Assembly (NCBI GenBank): GCA_006176705.1
Contig: QRFJ01000367.1
Coordinates: forward strand, 836,869 to 900,868
Reading direction: 5' to 3'
DNA: 64,000 bases
From: Cocos nucifera
Taxonomy: Eukaryota > Streptophyta > Magnoliopsida > Arecales > Arecaceae
Below, in pieces: positions 1 through 12,363 of this stretch; position 1 is the first letter of the stretch; each line of letters starts with the position of its first letter. A program made the position numbers and the translations under genes. Below the pieces are notes generated by a model that was not told the DNA's origin, made no database searches, and worked only from the letters and a program-made list of their open reading frames with translations.

Positions 1-715
1 TTCTAATGAACTCCTATCTGTTGTGATGAAGTTCTTAAGACTATTTAGAATTGACAAAGGAGGATTTATCGTTTAGTTCTTAAATATGTTCACGACCAAA
101 TGATACATTATTACCAAGGATGACAACGTTTATCGAGTATAGGTCATTGTGTGCCATATAGATTGGTTGTCCTCTTAACCAAAAAGTGTGGAGATACTAG
201 TATGGCATGTAGGTGAGATGTAAGGATACATTTGCACTGAATGTGATCGACTTTAGAGCTTTTCTGCTGTCAAAATTTGCTCTAATAAAATATAGGCATA
301 AGTGTCCCTCCGATCTGAGATCACCATGATGACTTTCAAGCAACTCACTATGCTTTAGTGTTGGACTATCTAAATTTCTAATTCAGTGATGAAAGATTTC
401 TGGGTACAGTCAAGTACTTGAGGAGTCGATGTATGAATCAAGATGGGATTGACCACTCCTAAACTCAAGAGTTATGTTCAATAGTATTTTAATTTAGCAA
501 AGCCTTGGTCAGGGTAGTTCTTGTGAGGTACCATAAGTCTAATTACTTTGAGATACGATTTGGATGTATCTTTCAGGGTTGATAGTTAAATCTTGAGTCA
601 TCCTATATATGCATAGAGGTCAAAAGGATAAATTATATGGTAACCATATTCATGTAGGTTTTGAATATTGCGATTGTACTATTCGACATATCCAGATATC
701 GAGTACCATTGCTAG
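1..715. repeat. Left part of an older interrupted repeat
   Basis: No reading frame is supported here. The segment ends at the ATGAT target site of the LTR element inserted at 721, and the sequence resumes after the second ATGAT at 7751. Together the two arms look like non-coding sequence of an older LTR element (the right arm has a TATA box and a GA-rich leader-like stretch). The family is not identified; the old-repeat reading is inference from the nesting and from the style of the sequence. Confidence 0.35.
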
Positions 716-720
716 ATGAT
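716..720. repeat. Target site duplication ATGAT (left copy)
   Basis: ATGAT lies immediately left of the LTR that starts at 721 and is repeated exactly at 7751-7755, immediately right of the LTR that ends at 7750. A perfect 5-bp duplication is the size made by Ty3/gypsy and Ty1/copia integrases and fixes the borders of the inserted element. Confidence 0.9.
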
Positions 721-2326
721 TGATAAGGACACGATGTTGTCGTTAAGACACCGTGTTTATCAGTTTAATCCGACTTTTTAAAATAATTAAAAATCAGTAG
801 ATAGCAGTGAGTCGGATCGAATCCACAGGGAAGGTAGTGTTTTTAGATTTGAAATCTTTGATTTTATAAAAGAAAAAAGAAAAGAGAAGAGTTTTGGGAT
901 CAAAAGTGAAGTCGAAAAATAAAAAAAAGTAAAAATTAAAAGGTGCAGGAATTTAAACTTGGTACTAAGATCTACTAGTTAGATCTTAGCATCTACTTGC
1001 AAGGCAATAATTTAAAGTGCAGAAATTAAATTACAATAAAAATAAAAAGCAAAAAATTAAAATGCAAAAATAAAATTTTTATTAATTAAAATTTTAGAAT
1101 TTAAATACATGAAATTAAAAAAAAATAAAATAGCCTGATCTCTGATCTTGGATCGGCATTGGCAGAAAGATGGTGTAGAAGCTCGGCTCTTCTTCTCGGC
1201 ACCCGTTGCTTCGAAGCAGCCTTTAACCCATAGCCTGGCTTCGCCCTGTACCAAAGCTTCACCTTGATCGGAGATATCAATTTTTGATGGCCTGGGGTCC
1301 TTTTTATAGAGCTAGGAGGGCTGGATATTTTTTCTAAAGGCAATATGGGACTAATAGCCTTTGTAATCGTAAAAATACAAAAAAATTTGGATAAAATTTG
1401 AATCAAAATAGCTCTGATATGACTCTGGTAAATCTGATAAAATTCAGCCATTCAACAGGAATCCAACGGTCCAAAAATCATCAAAATCGGATGCAGATAA
1501 GCTCAGATCGGGTCGGATTAAATTCTGGCCGTTGGATCGCGCTTGATCGAGGAAATCTGGCCGCAAATCGCGCTTCGGGAGTCTTGATCACCGCCGGCAG
1601 CATTCTGGACCGTCGGATCATCGCCTGGATCGAGCGCTGCCATTCCGATGGTGATCCGCGTGATGTTTGTATCTGAATAAAATTCGGAAGCAACCACAGC
1701 CGTCCGATCCTGACCGCAAACAACCACATCCGTCCGATCGCGCAATAACTGTTCCCATGGACCGCGTGGACCGACCGCACCGCACACCGCAACCAATCAG
1801 CGCCGCTGTTGTTGGATGAAAAGACTAAATTACCCTTGTGAGCCGCGATAAATTTCTGTAGACCCTTAAGGGGTCTAGGTCCACCACGTGGCAATCTCTG
1901 ATTCGCCGAAATTTGCTGAGCTAGCGGTCCACGCCAAGATCGTGGACCGGCTGATGGCTTCAATGGCTGAGTCGGCTTGATGGCTTGGTGGCTCGGCTTA
2001 CGGAGCCGACTGAGCCATTTTTTTTTTTATTTAATTTTTATTTATTTTATATCTTTCGAAATTCATATCTTTTCCATTTTAGCTTCGTTTTACTTAAAAT
2101 TTATTTTGTTGTGATTAGTAAAATGAGCTCTTTCTATTGATAATAAAATTTTATTTTTTTAATTTTTTTAATTTTTATTTTTTTATTATTTTTTTAATTA
2201 ATTTTTTAATTAATAAAAATATGAATTTTTCAAAAATTATATATAAATTGATTATTAATTCTTAAAAATTAATATTAATTAATTAATAAATTAATACTTT
2301 TATTGATGAATTTATTATACTTATCA
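721..2326 (-). repeat. 3' LTR of the LARD-like element
   Basis: Nearly identical to 6131-7750. On the minus strand it begins TGATAAGTATAATAAA and ends TCCTTATCA next to the ATGAT target site. It contains a GC-richer block (1140-1960) with short spurious frames on both strands, which are not genes, and a TATAAAAAG box on the minus strand near 1309-1318. Confidence 0.88.
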
Positions 2327-2337
2327 CACCCTCCAAC
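2327..2337 (-). other. Polypurine tract of the LARD-like element
   Basis: On the minus strand GTTGGAGGGTG abuts the 5' edge of the 3' LTR. This is the expected position and composition of the plus-strand primer, and it agrees with the minus-strand orientation given by the primer-binding site. Confidence 0.65.
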
Positions 2338-3579
2338 TTAAGCTTTGCTCGTCCTCGAGTAAAGAAAGAATTTAGTTTTAAATACCTTTTAACTTTAGAG
2401 TTTCGAATTTTATCTAAGCAATTTTCAAAATGGCCATTGATATTCAGTAGAGCTTAAATGAGACATATCATTGGGGTATTAATACTTATCAATAGAAAAA
2501 TTAAGTAAAGAACAATAAATTTTTCAGAACTTTTTCTAAATTATTCTACTTTTATCTCTGATTTGTCTAAACTTTCATATAGGCAGGTGTATTGCTACTT
2601 CCGTCCTTCATTTATTGATTTTTATTTTTACATTACCCACTTTTTGACATGAATATCATTGCTTACTTAGGCAACGGGACCCGGTTACTCGGTGGGAAAC
2701 CTTTTTTTTTTTTTTTTTTTTTTTAACGTTGTACCACTATTGAGTGTCTTAACTCCTTAAGCTTTCTATTTGATCCATGTAGCGAGTCTTGGGCCAATGA
2801 CTCCCAAACCAGTTGGCTTTAGGGCACTAGGTATAGAATACCCTTCGGGCTTACTAGCTCGAATCAAATAGGCTACGAGTTAAGACTAGCTTTACAACGA
2901 GCTTCTTTGCCCTTCCCACCTTTTGACGCGAAACTCAATGCTTGCTTAGGCAAAGAGGCCCGGTTACTCAGTGAGAAGTACTTGGAAACTATTTTATTAA
3001 AATAAATTTTTATATGAAGAAATGTATAGTTACCCTACACAAGCCTATAAAAAGTAGACTTTTCTTTGATGCTAGTAAAAATAATTAGAAATGCTCTAAG
3101 AAAAATTTTTATGTTCTGGACTTAAATCTTTATTGAATTTTCTTAATACTTGATTCCTCAATATCTCATAGATTCTCTGATCTATGTATCAATTTTCTTT
3201 TAAAAATGCTTAGTTTTATTCGATTCTTAAGCATAATCAAGTATTTAAATACTAAATACTAACTTTTTTGAGGACTTAAAATTTTAAAATTTTTATTTTT
3301 TCCTCCCCCCAACTTAATCGACATTGTCCTCAATAGAGAAGAAAAAATAAAGGATGTAATAAAGAACATGAAAGAATACACCTAACTCAGTATATATATA
3401 TTTTTATTTATTTATTTATTTTTTGGTCCAGCACATGTCTTTACAAATTTGAGCTCTCCCTCCAACTTATTCAAATTATCTTAAAAAGAAAATAAGATAA
3501 ATTAGATAAAAACTAAATATTGGGTTGCCTCCCAACAAGCGCTAAGTTTACCATCTTCAGTCAGACACAATGTAGCTCA

Positions 3580-4839
3580 CTATCCTGTGTCGAATATTGG
3601 ATTGACAAATTCTAATGGTTTTGGATTGCCAATCTCAGAAAGTTGATGTTGATTTTTAATTCCATTATCGATATATTCACTGTTAATTTTTGGGATATAT
3701 TTTATAATTCCATTCTCAAACCCATGTTTATTAAGAATTACTCCTATTTGTTCTTCTAAAATGCTCATGAATGGAGTTTTAGGAGTTAAGTTTGATTCAA
3801 TGGGTGCTGGAATGGTGACTAAAGGCGATTTTAATTCTGGAGGTAAATTAATGTGATCCTGCTTAAACAACTCCATTGATATTTCATTACATGCCTTTTG
3901 ATTTTTATAAGAAGAACCAACTTCTAGGGTTGAAGGAAATAGGATATTAGGTTTATAAGTCTCGGGTAAATCATCTATTCTCTTTTTCCCTATTTCTATC
4001 TCATTTAAATTGGAACTAGCATCAGTACTAATTCCTGGCTTGGGTTCTTCTATGTGGTTAGTCTCAGTACTAACCAGTTTCTCTAAATTTTTATTTTGGC
4101 TAGCATCAGTACTAGCCTCTCTCACCTGGTCTTGGTATGGGTCCATAAGAATCCTATAGCTTTTAAGTTCAGGAATTACTTTGGTATTCTCAAATTGAAG
4201 ATTCTTAGATGAAACATTAGATTGATAATTTAATCCAGGTGGTTGGTGATCATTAGGTGGATTGTTTGAAATTGGTAGATTCGATAGTTGATCTAGTTCT
4301 TTCCTCATGTTAGACTCAACTAATTGTCCTATTTGAGCTTCTAGTCTGGCGATAGATTGCTGTTGAGTTAGAATTAATTATTGAAGTTGATTAAATCTAT
4401 CATCAGCTAGATTGGTCTGTTGAGGAGGTGGGTATGAAGGCTGATTATAATATGATGGCTGAATAAACTGACTAGGCTGACCATTATTATAGGCATAATT
4501 TTGATAATTTTGCTCAAGTGAAATTTGGGTCTGAGCCTGAGTCTGTTGGGACATCCAAGAAAAATTATGGTGGTTGCTCCAATCTGAATTATATGAATTT
4601 GAAAATGGGTCATTAATCAATTTGGAGTATCCTTGAGTAGCTTGAACTTGTTCTTGGATAAAATATGGAAACTGTGCAGTCATAGGATATTCACTTACAT
4701 AATGGGTTGGACTAGCACAGATTGAATAACTCTCCTGATAATTAGAAGATTGTTGACCTAGGGTTAGGAGTTGATCTATTTTCTGAGCAAGAAGGTCAAC
4801 TTTATCTAATTTTTGGACTATTAGATTCATATTAGCCAT
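3580..4839 (-). pseudogene. Gag-like protein of Athila/Tat-type Ty3/gypsy element, split by a stop
   Basis: Two open stretches on the same frame, 4839-4378 (153 codons) and 4308-3580 (242 codons), are separated by 23 codons and a single in-frame TAA at 4378-4380. The first has a degenerate Cys/His region (CASPTHYVSEYP) followed by a Gln/Asn/Tyr/Ser-rich segment containing SNSYNSDWSNHHNFSW, which matches the NPYSNTYNPGWRNHPNFSW-type tail of Athila/Tat Gag proteins. After the stop comes an LEAQIGQL-like helix, also usual in that family. The second half is low-complexity, with no retropepsin motif. The missing N-terminal capsid domain and the absence of pol indicate a non-functional remnant. The family assignment rests on motif memory; no search was run. 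Confidence 0.65.
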
Positions 4840-5906
4840 TTGATTATTATATTAATGTGAATCAACCATTCAATTATGTTCAACCAAATCAGAAAAAATA
4901 ATTTCTTACCATGCATGTATTAGTGTAACCCTAATATATGGTTTAAAACTTTTTAGAATATTTTTTTAATATTTTTTTAATTTTTTATTATTATTATTTT
5001 ATTATATTAAAAATTAATTTTTTAAATTATTTTTATTTATTAATTTTAATTTATTTTAATTTAATTTAATTATTAATTTTTAATTAGTTTAATTTTTATT
5101 TTATTTTATTTTTAGAGGAGAAAGGAGAAGAAAGAAAAAAGAGTTCTAAAGAAGAGGTCCTAAGGAGTCCTAGAACTAAGAAGAAAGAGAAGAATTTGGT
5201 TTAATTAGATCTAATGTTGGTTAGCAATCAAGTTGGTCAATCAATCCTGACTAAGGGTTATCCTAGATCTAGACAGCTCCTAACTGCCAAGGTCACCTTC
5301 AAGCCCTCCAAGTATAGGATTAGCCAATCAACTAGCCAGGTAAGTGTAAGGTCGGTGGGAGTCCCCCCGTTGCTTGCCTTAGACACCAATTATGCTTGGC
5401 CAGGTAAGCGAACGGAAATTCAATTAGAAACCACCTTCCTTCGGGCCCAATCGTCCCTGAACCACTTTCCTAGACACCAGTCAAATTGACTTATCCTAAC
5501 CCGGTTCAACTCTTAGGATTTCTTGTCCTATTGAGCTCGAGTTCCTAGGGTTGATGTCTAATTGATTTTAAAATTAAAGGCTTAGGTCAATGCAGGATGC
5601 TGGTTGGTTGTTTGTGGGCTAAGGAAGGGTGATCAAATCCCCACCTTATCTTGTTTAATTGGGTTGTGCCCTTAATTTGATTTAATATGAATATGCACGA
5701 AGAAAAAAAATTCAATCAAAGGATTTTATGCAATTTAAACTAGATGCATGCAACTAATTGAATTCTGAAAGGCTTACCTTGCTTCCAGCAATCACCAAAA
5801 AAAATAAAAATAAAACTAATATGATGCATGCTCTAAACAGTTAGGATTTCTAATCTTATCATGAGACTTTTAATTAGATTTAAATGAATATTTTTTAAAT
5901 TAATTT

Positions 5907-5938
<32 letters not shown>

Positions 5939-6106
5939 GAAAAGAGGACTAGGGTTAGGATTGATCTTACCAAAATTAGATGCTTTCTTCGTTTTCTCCT
6001 TTTTTTTCTACAAAATAAATAAAAAAAATTAGTAAGCAATATTAAAAAAAATATAATTAATTTATAAAAATAAATCAAAGAAATCAAAATCAAAAATCAA
6101 AAACAT

Positions 6107-6124
6107 TCCCCGGCAACGGCGCCA
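6107..6124 (-). other. Primer-binding site, tRNA-Asp type
   Basis: The minus strand reads TGGCGCCGTTGCCGGGGA, the classic plant primer-binding site complementary to the 3' end of tRNA-Asp. It sits six bases inside the right-hand LTR (6131), which makes that repeat the 5' LTR and sets the element on the minus strand. Confidence 0.88.
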
Positions 6125-6130
6125 AAAACT

Positions 6131-7750
6131 TGAAAGGGATACGATGTTGTCGTTAAGACACCGTGTTTATCAGTTTAATCCGACTTCTTAAAATAATTAA
6201 AAATCAGTAGATAGCAGTGAGTCGGGTCAAATCCACAGGGAAGGTAGTGTTTTTAGATTTGAAATCTTTGATTTTATAAAAGAAAAAAGAAAAGAGAAGA
6301 GTTTTGGGATCAAAAGTGAAGTTGGAAAATAAAAAAAAGTAAAAATTAAAAGGTGCAGGAATTTAAACTTGGTACTAAGATCTACTAGTTAGATCTTAGC
6401 ATCTACTTGCAAGGCAATAATTTAAAGTGTAGAAATTAAATTGCAATAAAAATAAAAAGCAAGAAATTAAAGTGCAAAAATAAAATTTTTATTAATTAAA
6501 ATTTCAAAATTTAAATACATAAAATTAAAAAAAAATAAAATAGCCTGATCTCTGATCTTGGATCGGCATTGGCAGAAAGATGGTGTAGAAGCTCGGCTCT
6601 TCTTCTCGGCACCCGTTGCTTCGAAGCAGCCTTTAACCCATAGCCTGGCTTCGCCCTATACCAAAGCTTCACCTTGATCGGAGATATCAATTTTTGATGG
6701 CCTGGGGTCCTTTTTATAGAGCTAGGAGGGCTGGATATTTTTTCTAAAGGCAATATGGGACTAATAGCCTTTGTAATCGTAAAAATATAAAAAAAATTTG
6801 GATAAAATTTGAATCAAAATAGCTCTGATATGACTCTGGTAAATCTGATAAAATCCAGCCATTCAACAAGGAATCCAACGGTCCAAAAATCATCAAAATC
6901 GGATGCAGATAAGCTCAGATCGGGTCGGATTAAATTCTGGCCGTTGGATCGCGCTTGATCGAGGAAATCTGGCCGCAAATCGCGCTTCGGGAGTCTTGAT
7001 CACCACCGGCAGCGTTCTGGACCGTCGGATCATCGCCTGGATCGAGCGCTGCCATCCGATGGTGATCCGCGTGATGTTTGTATCTGAATAAAATTCGGAA
7101 GCAACCACAGCCGTCCGATCCTGACCGCAAACAACCACATCCGTCCGATCGCGCAATAACTGTTCCCATGGACCGCGTGGACCGGCCGCACCGCACACCG
7201 CAACCAATCAGCGCCGCTGTTGTCGGACGAAAAGACTAAATTACCCTTGTGAGCCGCGATAAATTTCTGTAGACCCTTAAGGGGTCTAGGTCCACCACGT
7301 GGCAATCTCTGATTCGCCGAAATTTGCTGAGCTGGCGGTCCACGCCTAGATCGTGGACCGGCTGATGGCTTCAACGGCTGAGTCGGCTTGATGGCTTGGC
7401 TTGGCTTGGTGGCTCGGCTTACGGAGCCGACTGAGCCGTTTTCTTTTTTTTATTTAATTTTTATTTATTTTATATCTTTCAAAATTCATATCTTTTCCAT
7501 TTTAGCTCCGTTTTACTTGAAATTTATTTCATTGTGATCAATAAAATGAGATCTTTCTATTGATAATAAAATTTTATTTTTTTAATTTTTATTATTTTTA
7601 TTTTTTTATTAATTTTTTTAATTAATTTTTTAATTAATAAAAATATGAATTTTTCAAAAATTATATATAAATTGATTATTAATTATTAAAAATTAATATC
7701 AATTAATTAATAAATTAATACTTTTATTAATAAATTTATTATACTTATCA
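6131..7750 (-). repeat. 5' LTR of the LARD-like element
   Basis: Second copy of the 1.6-kb repeat, next to the primer-binding site. It carries TATAAAAA on the minus strand at 6711-6718, so transcription would run leftward through the primer site and the gag remnant. Confidence 0.88.
6711..6718 (-). promoter_or_regulatory. LTR TATA box
   Basis: TATAAAAA on the minus strand within the 5' LTR, conserved in the 3' LTR near 1310. It is the likely core promoter of the non-autonomous element, with the U3/R boundary about 30 bases further left. Confidence 0.55.
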
Positions 7751-7755
7751 ATGAT
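7751..7755. repeat. Target site duplication ATGAT (right copy)
   Basis: Exact match of 716-720, directly after the CA/TG terminus of the right LTR. Confidence 0.9.
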
Positions 7756-9090
7756 CACTTTGATTAGTTCAGAAAATTGATTTCTGTGCTACCAACTTAG
7801 ATTCAAACCTGTGGAGTCACACACACTAGAGGTTCCTACTCGATTTAATGGCTGATCAAGAGAATATTGATTAGTGATTTGATTACTAATTAACTCAATT
7901 TAATTGAGTGATTATTTTTGGATCAAGACCAGTTGAATTGGATTTATTTGGATTTGACCTGATTAGATTATAAGATGATCTAATCATCAAGAAGGTTTAA
8001 TATCTGATTGATCAGGGATTTTGCTTGATTAATTTCTAATTTGATTAGAATTTAACTGAGCCTAATTAAGCCTAAATAAGTTAGATTTAATCTGGTCTAA
8101 TTGGGTCTAACCAATTTGGATTTGAATGGTTTAATTGGATGACAAACATTGAGACTAGTTTGACTAGTCTTCCCATACGCCACATCATCAATATTTGCAC
8201 CATCTTTTCTCCATGAGAAAGAGGTTTCTCATGATGATTTTGATGCAAGGGAGTTCGCACGTTCTCCCTTCTCACGCATCTTAAAGATTGGCCTGGTTAC
8301 AAATTCAATTCAAATGGGATTTGAGTTTGAATGGGTAACCTCTTGATCTAAGCCAATCCCACACGTCTTCCATGTTTATGTACATCTATAAAATGTTTGA
8401 TTTTATGGACGTGCATAAGAAATATATAACTCACGAAAGAGAGGAGAAAGGAACACGAGAGAAGAGAAAGTCTCTTCTCTGCGTGCATGAAAGAATCCAA
8501 AAGAAAAAGGGTGCAAGGATTTTGGGTGAGTGCATACCCTAGGATCTATACCTAGGGTTTGGAATTCTTATTGTAAGTTACGAGGGTCGTGACTTTACAA
8601 GATTGCTAGAAGGCCTCCTCTTCTATCTTTTGCATTCATCGGGATCTGGAGCGTCTGAAGATGCTATGAAAAAGATCAAAGGAGTTTAATCTATATTAGC
8701 CAATAAAGATTTTTTCATGAGCTAGTACTTGGGAGGAGTTGATCGAGATCTGAGCCTCATGTGGATTATCCATGGAAGCCAAACATGTATGTGGCTACAT
8801 CACGATGATCAGATCTATACTAAGAAGATCAGATTATGGAGATCATCTATCTGCAAAAAGATAACGTATTCTGAACACGTAGAAGTAGTAAAATAGTTTT
8901 ACTGTACTTGCTGTTTTATTTTTTAGATATACATGCATATATGACACATTAGATTCTAATTATGTAGGATTTTCAGATTAGATCTATAGCTCTTATTATT
9001 AATTTGATTAATAATAATTTTTACTACGTATATTTTTTGAAAATATTTTTCAAAAGTAGAGCTAGAAATCCTGCGTGTTCCCTTCAGAAC
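7756..9090. repeat. Right part of the older interrupted repeat
   Basis: Continuation of 1-715 after the nested insertion. It has a phrase resembling plant LTR non-coding sequence (GGAGTCACACACAC near 7813), a CTATAAAATG TATA-like box near 8389-8396, and a GA-rich stretch with CTAGGGTTT after it (8430-8570), as in an LTR R/U5 region. No reading frame is convincing. The right end near 9090 is a guess because I did not find the matching second LTR. Confidence 0.35.
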
Positions 9091-9339
9091 TATCTCCATC
9101 ATATTGAACTCTTTTAACAAGAGATTTTGAACTTATTTTAGAAGAAATCAGTTTAATTTTAGTGTGTTTTATACTTTTATATGATTTAGATTTGTTTTTT
9201 TGGGTACGTGATTGGATATTTCTATGTTTTCTTTTGACTTGTATTGGTATGTGACCTTTAAAGGCTTATATATTATTATATTTGGTGTTTTGTTATTAAA
9301 AAAATATAATTATATCTTATATGTTATGTCATTATTCTA

Positions 9340-11083
9340 TGCGCCTTAGTGGAGTGACGAGGAGTATGCTGGTAGGTGGCAGAGGGTTCGACAGTACCGA
9401 ACCATCCAGTAGGATCTGATCAGGTATATAGATGGCTCCATCAGTACATATATTATGGCTAATAGATTAGTAAAAAATTTTTACCAAAACTCTTCACTAG
9501 AACTATAAAAACTTTTATATGTATGCTTTAATTAATTTAATTTTATTATTTACTTATTGTAGATACCGCAACTAGATCATCCACTAAGCTAGCTATAGTT
9601 GTAGGAGGCCATATACCAGTCTAGGAGGACTAGTGATTATTTAGATTCTAGGTCATGACAGATCGCGATTAGAATTTCAAACTATATTTATTAAATTATT
9701 ACAGGATCTGATATATATATTAGAACTAATGTACTTTTGAGCTGTGTAAGCGGATTATGTGGAGTACGTCGTTGCACGGTTCAGCAATGACCCATCCACT
9801 TAGCCCGTCCTTGATTTTAAGGGATGACTCAGGGTCACCGAAGGGATGAGTAGGAGTTGGGTCATAGGATTCGACCACAGCTTCGATCCTCTAGTGGCTC
9901 GATCATCTTTGGCATCCTCATAGGTCTCGATGTTCCAGATTTAGAGCGATGCTCACGTGGAGGAGGTCGTGCAGAAGCTTTTGAGCCAGCAACTTCAAAA
10001 CATTCAAAATATTATCTATGATGCAGTCGTAGAAACTCTTCAGGATCTACGACTGCATGACCAACTGGGCTCATTGTCCCAGCCATCACATCAGGTAATT
10101 CTATTAGTAAATTTTTTTACTTATTTTAAGTTTTTATATTTAGAAGCTTCACGTATTTATGCTAGACTTAAGTCGAAAAAAAGGATCTAGGATCTAAAAA
10201 TTTAATCTAACTATCCAATTGATAGGCCTGGGATGGCTATAGTTCTGTATCATAGAATGAAATATGTAGAAATAATTGGTTCGAGAATCGGAGGAGAGTA
10301 TCGAAAGATATGCCTTCATATCAAAATTTATGAATAATATTTGATTTTTCTTCATTTCAAGATGCTGGAATATTCGACTCTTATCCACCAGCTGCTGAAG
10401 ATGAGTAAGAAGATGAGGATGATGATGTTACTTGATTTTTTTTATTTATATATAATTTTGATACTTGTAAAGCAGTATCTCAATATAAAATTATATAATT
10501 TATATTTTTAATATAGTATAATTAATTTTATATTTATGATTATATTAAATAGTTATTATTTTATTTTTAATAAATTTTAAAAAATATTATTATTTATTAG
10601 TAGGTTTAAAATTATTAAATTATAATTTTTTAAAAAAATTAAAAACTATTAGCGATGGCATTAGCGATGGCAGATTATCATCGTTAATAATTTTTTTGAA
10701 TTTAAAAAAATTAAAAAAGATATTAGTGATGGTATTAGAAATAAAATTATCATTGCTAATAATTTTTTAAGTTTTTTAAGAAAAACTAAAAAATATTAGC
10801 AACGGCATTAGTGGCAAAAAATGCCATTATAAATAGATTTTTATCAATTTAATTAATAAAAATTAAAATTTTTAGCGATGGCATCTTTGTTACTAATGTT
10901 GTCACTAATTAGTTATTAGCAATGACAATAGTTGCCATCGCTAATAATGATAATTAGCGATAAAAATTTTTTATATTGAATTTTGTGATGGTATTAGCAA
11001 CGACAAGATTATTAGTGATGGTATAGTGATGGCGTTTAACCATCACTAATAGTCATCGCTAATAGTCAGAATTCTTATAGTAG
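9340..11083 (+). mobile_element. Degenerate CACTA-type DNA transposon, 3' part
   Basis: The clearest part is 10640-11083, where TTAGCGATGG-type units and their complements recur at least ten times with decay, closing on AGAATTCTTATAGTAG at about 11068-11083. That end resembles the TTCTTGTAGTG terminus of CACTA elements. Upstream, 9957-10190 encodes a short helical frame (LLSQQLQNIQNIIYDAV) of the kind found near the C-terminus of plant En/Spm-type transposase-associated proteins, surrounded by frame-broken sequence. I did not find the matching CACTA-like 5' terminus, so the left border is approximate and the copy is probably truncated. Confidence 0.45.
10640..11083. repeat. Subterminal repeats (TTAGCGATGG-like) of the CACTA remnant
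   Basis: Direct and inverted copies of (A)TTAG(C/T)GATGG are separated by AT-rich linkers; the last pair, near 11040-11066, reads CATCACTAAT then CATCGCTAAT. Dense subterminal arrays bound by the transposase-associated protein are a hallmark of CACTA elements. Confidence 0.55.
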
Positions 11084-12282
11084 AGGCCTCCCCCCACCAT
11101 ACCCTCAATGGTGGGAGCTTGATAGCTAGGGTTTTGACAAAACCCTACCTATTGTCTAAGCTCCCTATTTGGCCACTCCAACCCTCCCATCCGATTGAGA
11201 CTCCTGAGGACCAAAAAAGTAGAAGAAAACACCAAGCATTGGAAAAATCACCAAAATGAAGGAAGGATAGGAAAAAATTAAAAGGTAAGACCTTTTCCCA
11301 TATAGATTGATCTTTTTTTTTCTTTTAACTTTGTTTTCTTTTCATTTCGGAGGTCTGTGGGGAAGGAGAGCACCTAAGGGAGATCAGAGGGGTTTTTTAG
11401 ATTTCGATTAGGATTTTTTTCTCATGGATATAGGATATTGTGGGAGTTGTGACATTGTGAGTTGGTCCCTTGAGGTTTTGAGATCTCAATCTAGTGGAAG
11501 CATGATATTTTGTAGGGTTTGGAGGTGGGGCGGCAAGCGGTGGTGGGCGACAGTGGACATAGGGAATGAAGGAAGGGAAAATGAGAGCTTGATTCGAGAA
11601 TACCTGACTTGATTCAATCCATCCTTGGAGCCCGACCTGATCTGACTCGAAACAAATATGGAAGAGGTATGGGTATGGTATTTTTCTAGTGGAATGGGTA
11701 TGAGTATCCATTAACCTAACCCATACTCGATCCATTGCCACCTCAAGCAAAGAAGGGAGCCAAAATTGGCACCTCTAGCCCAAATCTTAGTGGTAGCTAT
11801 CAGAAAAGCCACAACCGATTGACCACTGCCATCTCCCCATCCATTTGCTACTAGTTTGCCGGTAATTAGGGGGCCAAATCATCAGAAAAATGGGATTCGA
11901 TAGTTCCCCTTTCTAACCAAGAAATCGGGTCGCTGGCAGCCATGTCGAGCATGAAACCATCGATTGTTGGTTATAAACCTTGATGCTGGAGTAATTTATG
12001 TGTGTGTATTTTTTCTTTAATTTCTTTGACTTTTTTTTATTCTTCTTAATTCTTTTAAAAAATAATTTATTGAATCTATCATTTTGATTATGACCTTATA
12101 CAAAATCTTGCATTAACACTAAATATAAAAAATAATATAAACATCAAATAAGAGATTAGAATACAAAATCATAGAAGAAATCAAAGATAAAATCAAATTA
12201 TATCTTAAGAGTCTTGACCAGCTATTCTCCTTGAGACTTATCTCCTTGATGAGATAGGTGCCTCATACGAACGTAGAAATCT

Positions 12283-12363
<81 letters not shown>

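Larger units (their letters stand above)
721..7750 (-). mobile_element. Non-autonomous LTR retrotransposon (LARD-like, Athila/Tat-type gag remnant)
   Basis: Two ~1.6-kb direct repeats (721-2326 and 6131-7750) begin TG and end CA, are flanked by the same 5-bp ATGAT, and enclose a 3.8-kb internal region. A primer-binding site next to the right LTR and a purine tract next to the left LTR set the orientation to the minus strand. The interior holds only a broken gag-like frame (3580-4839); I see no protease, reverse transcriptase, RNase H or integrase, so it must have been mobilised by another element. The rest (2338-3579 and 4840-6106) is AT-rich and non-coding, with a 23-nt T run at 2702-2724. 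The LTRs differ by only a few percent by eye, so the insertion is fairly recent. Confidence 0.88.

Noticed and set aside
1101..1963. Open frames on both strands in the LARD LTR (and their twins at 6511-7374)
   Set aside because: They lie entirely in duplicated LTR sequence, occur on both strands, and have no domain; the GC-rich U3 block explains them.
12285..12357. AT tract considered as a matrix-attachment or origin site
   Set aside because: A simple dinucleotide repeat gives no evidence of function.
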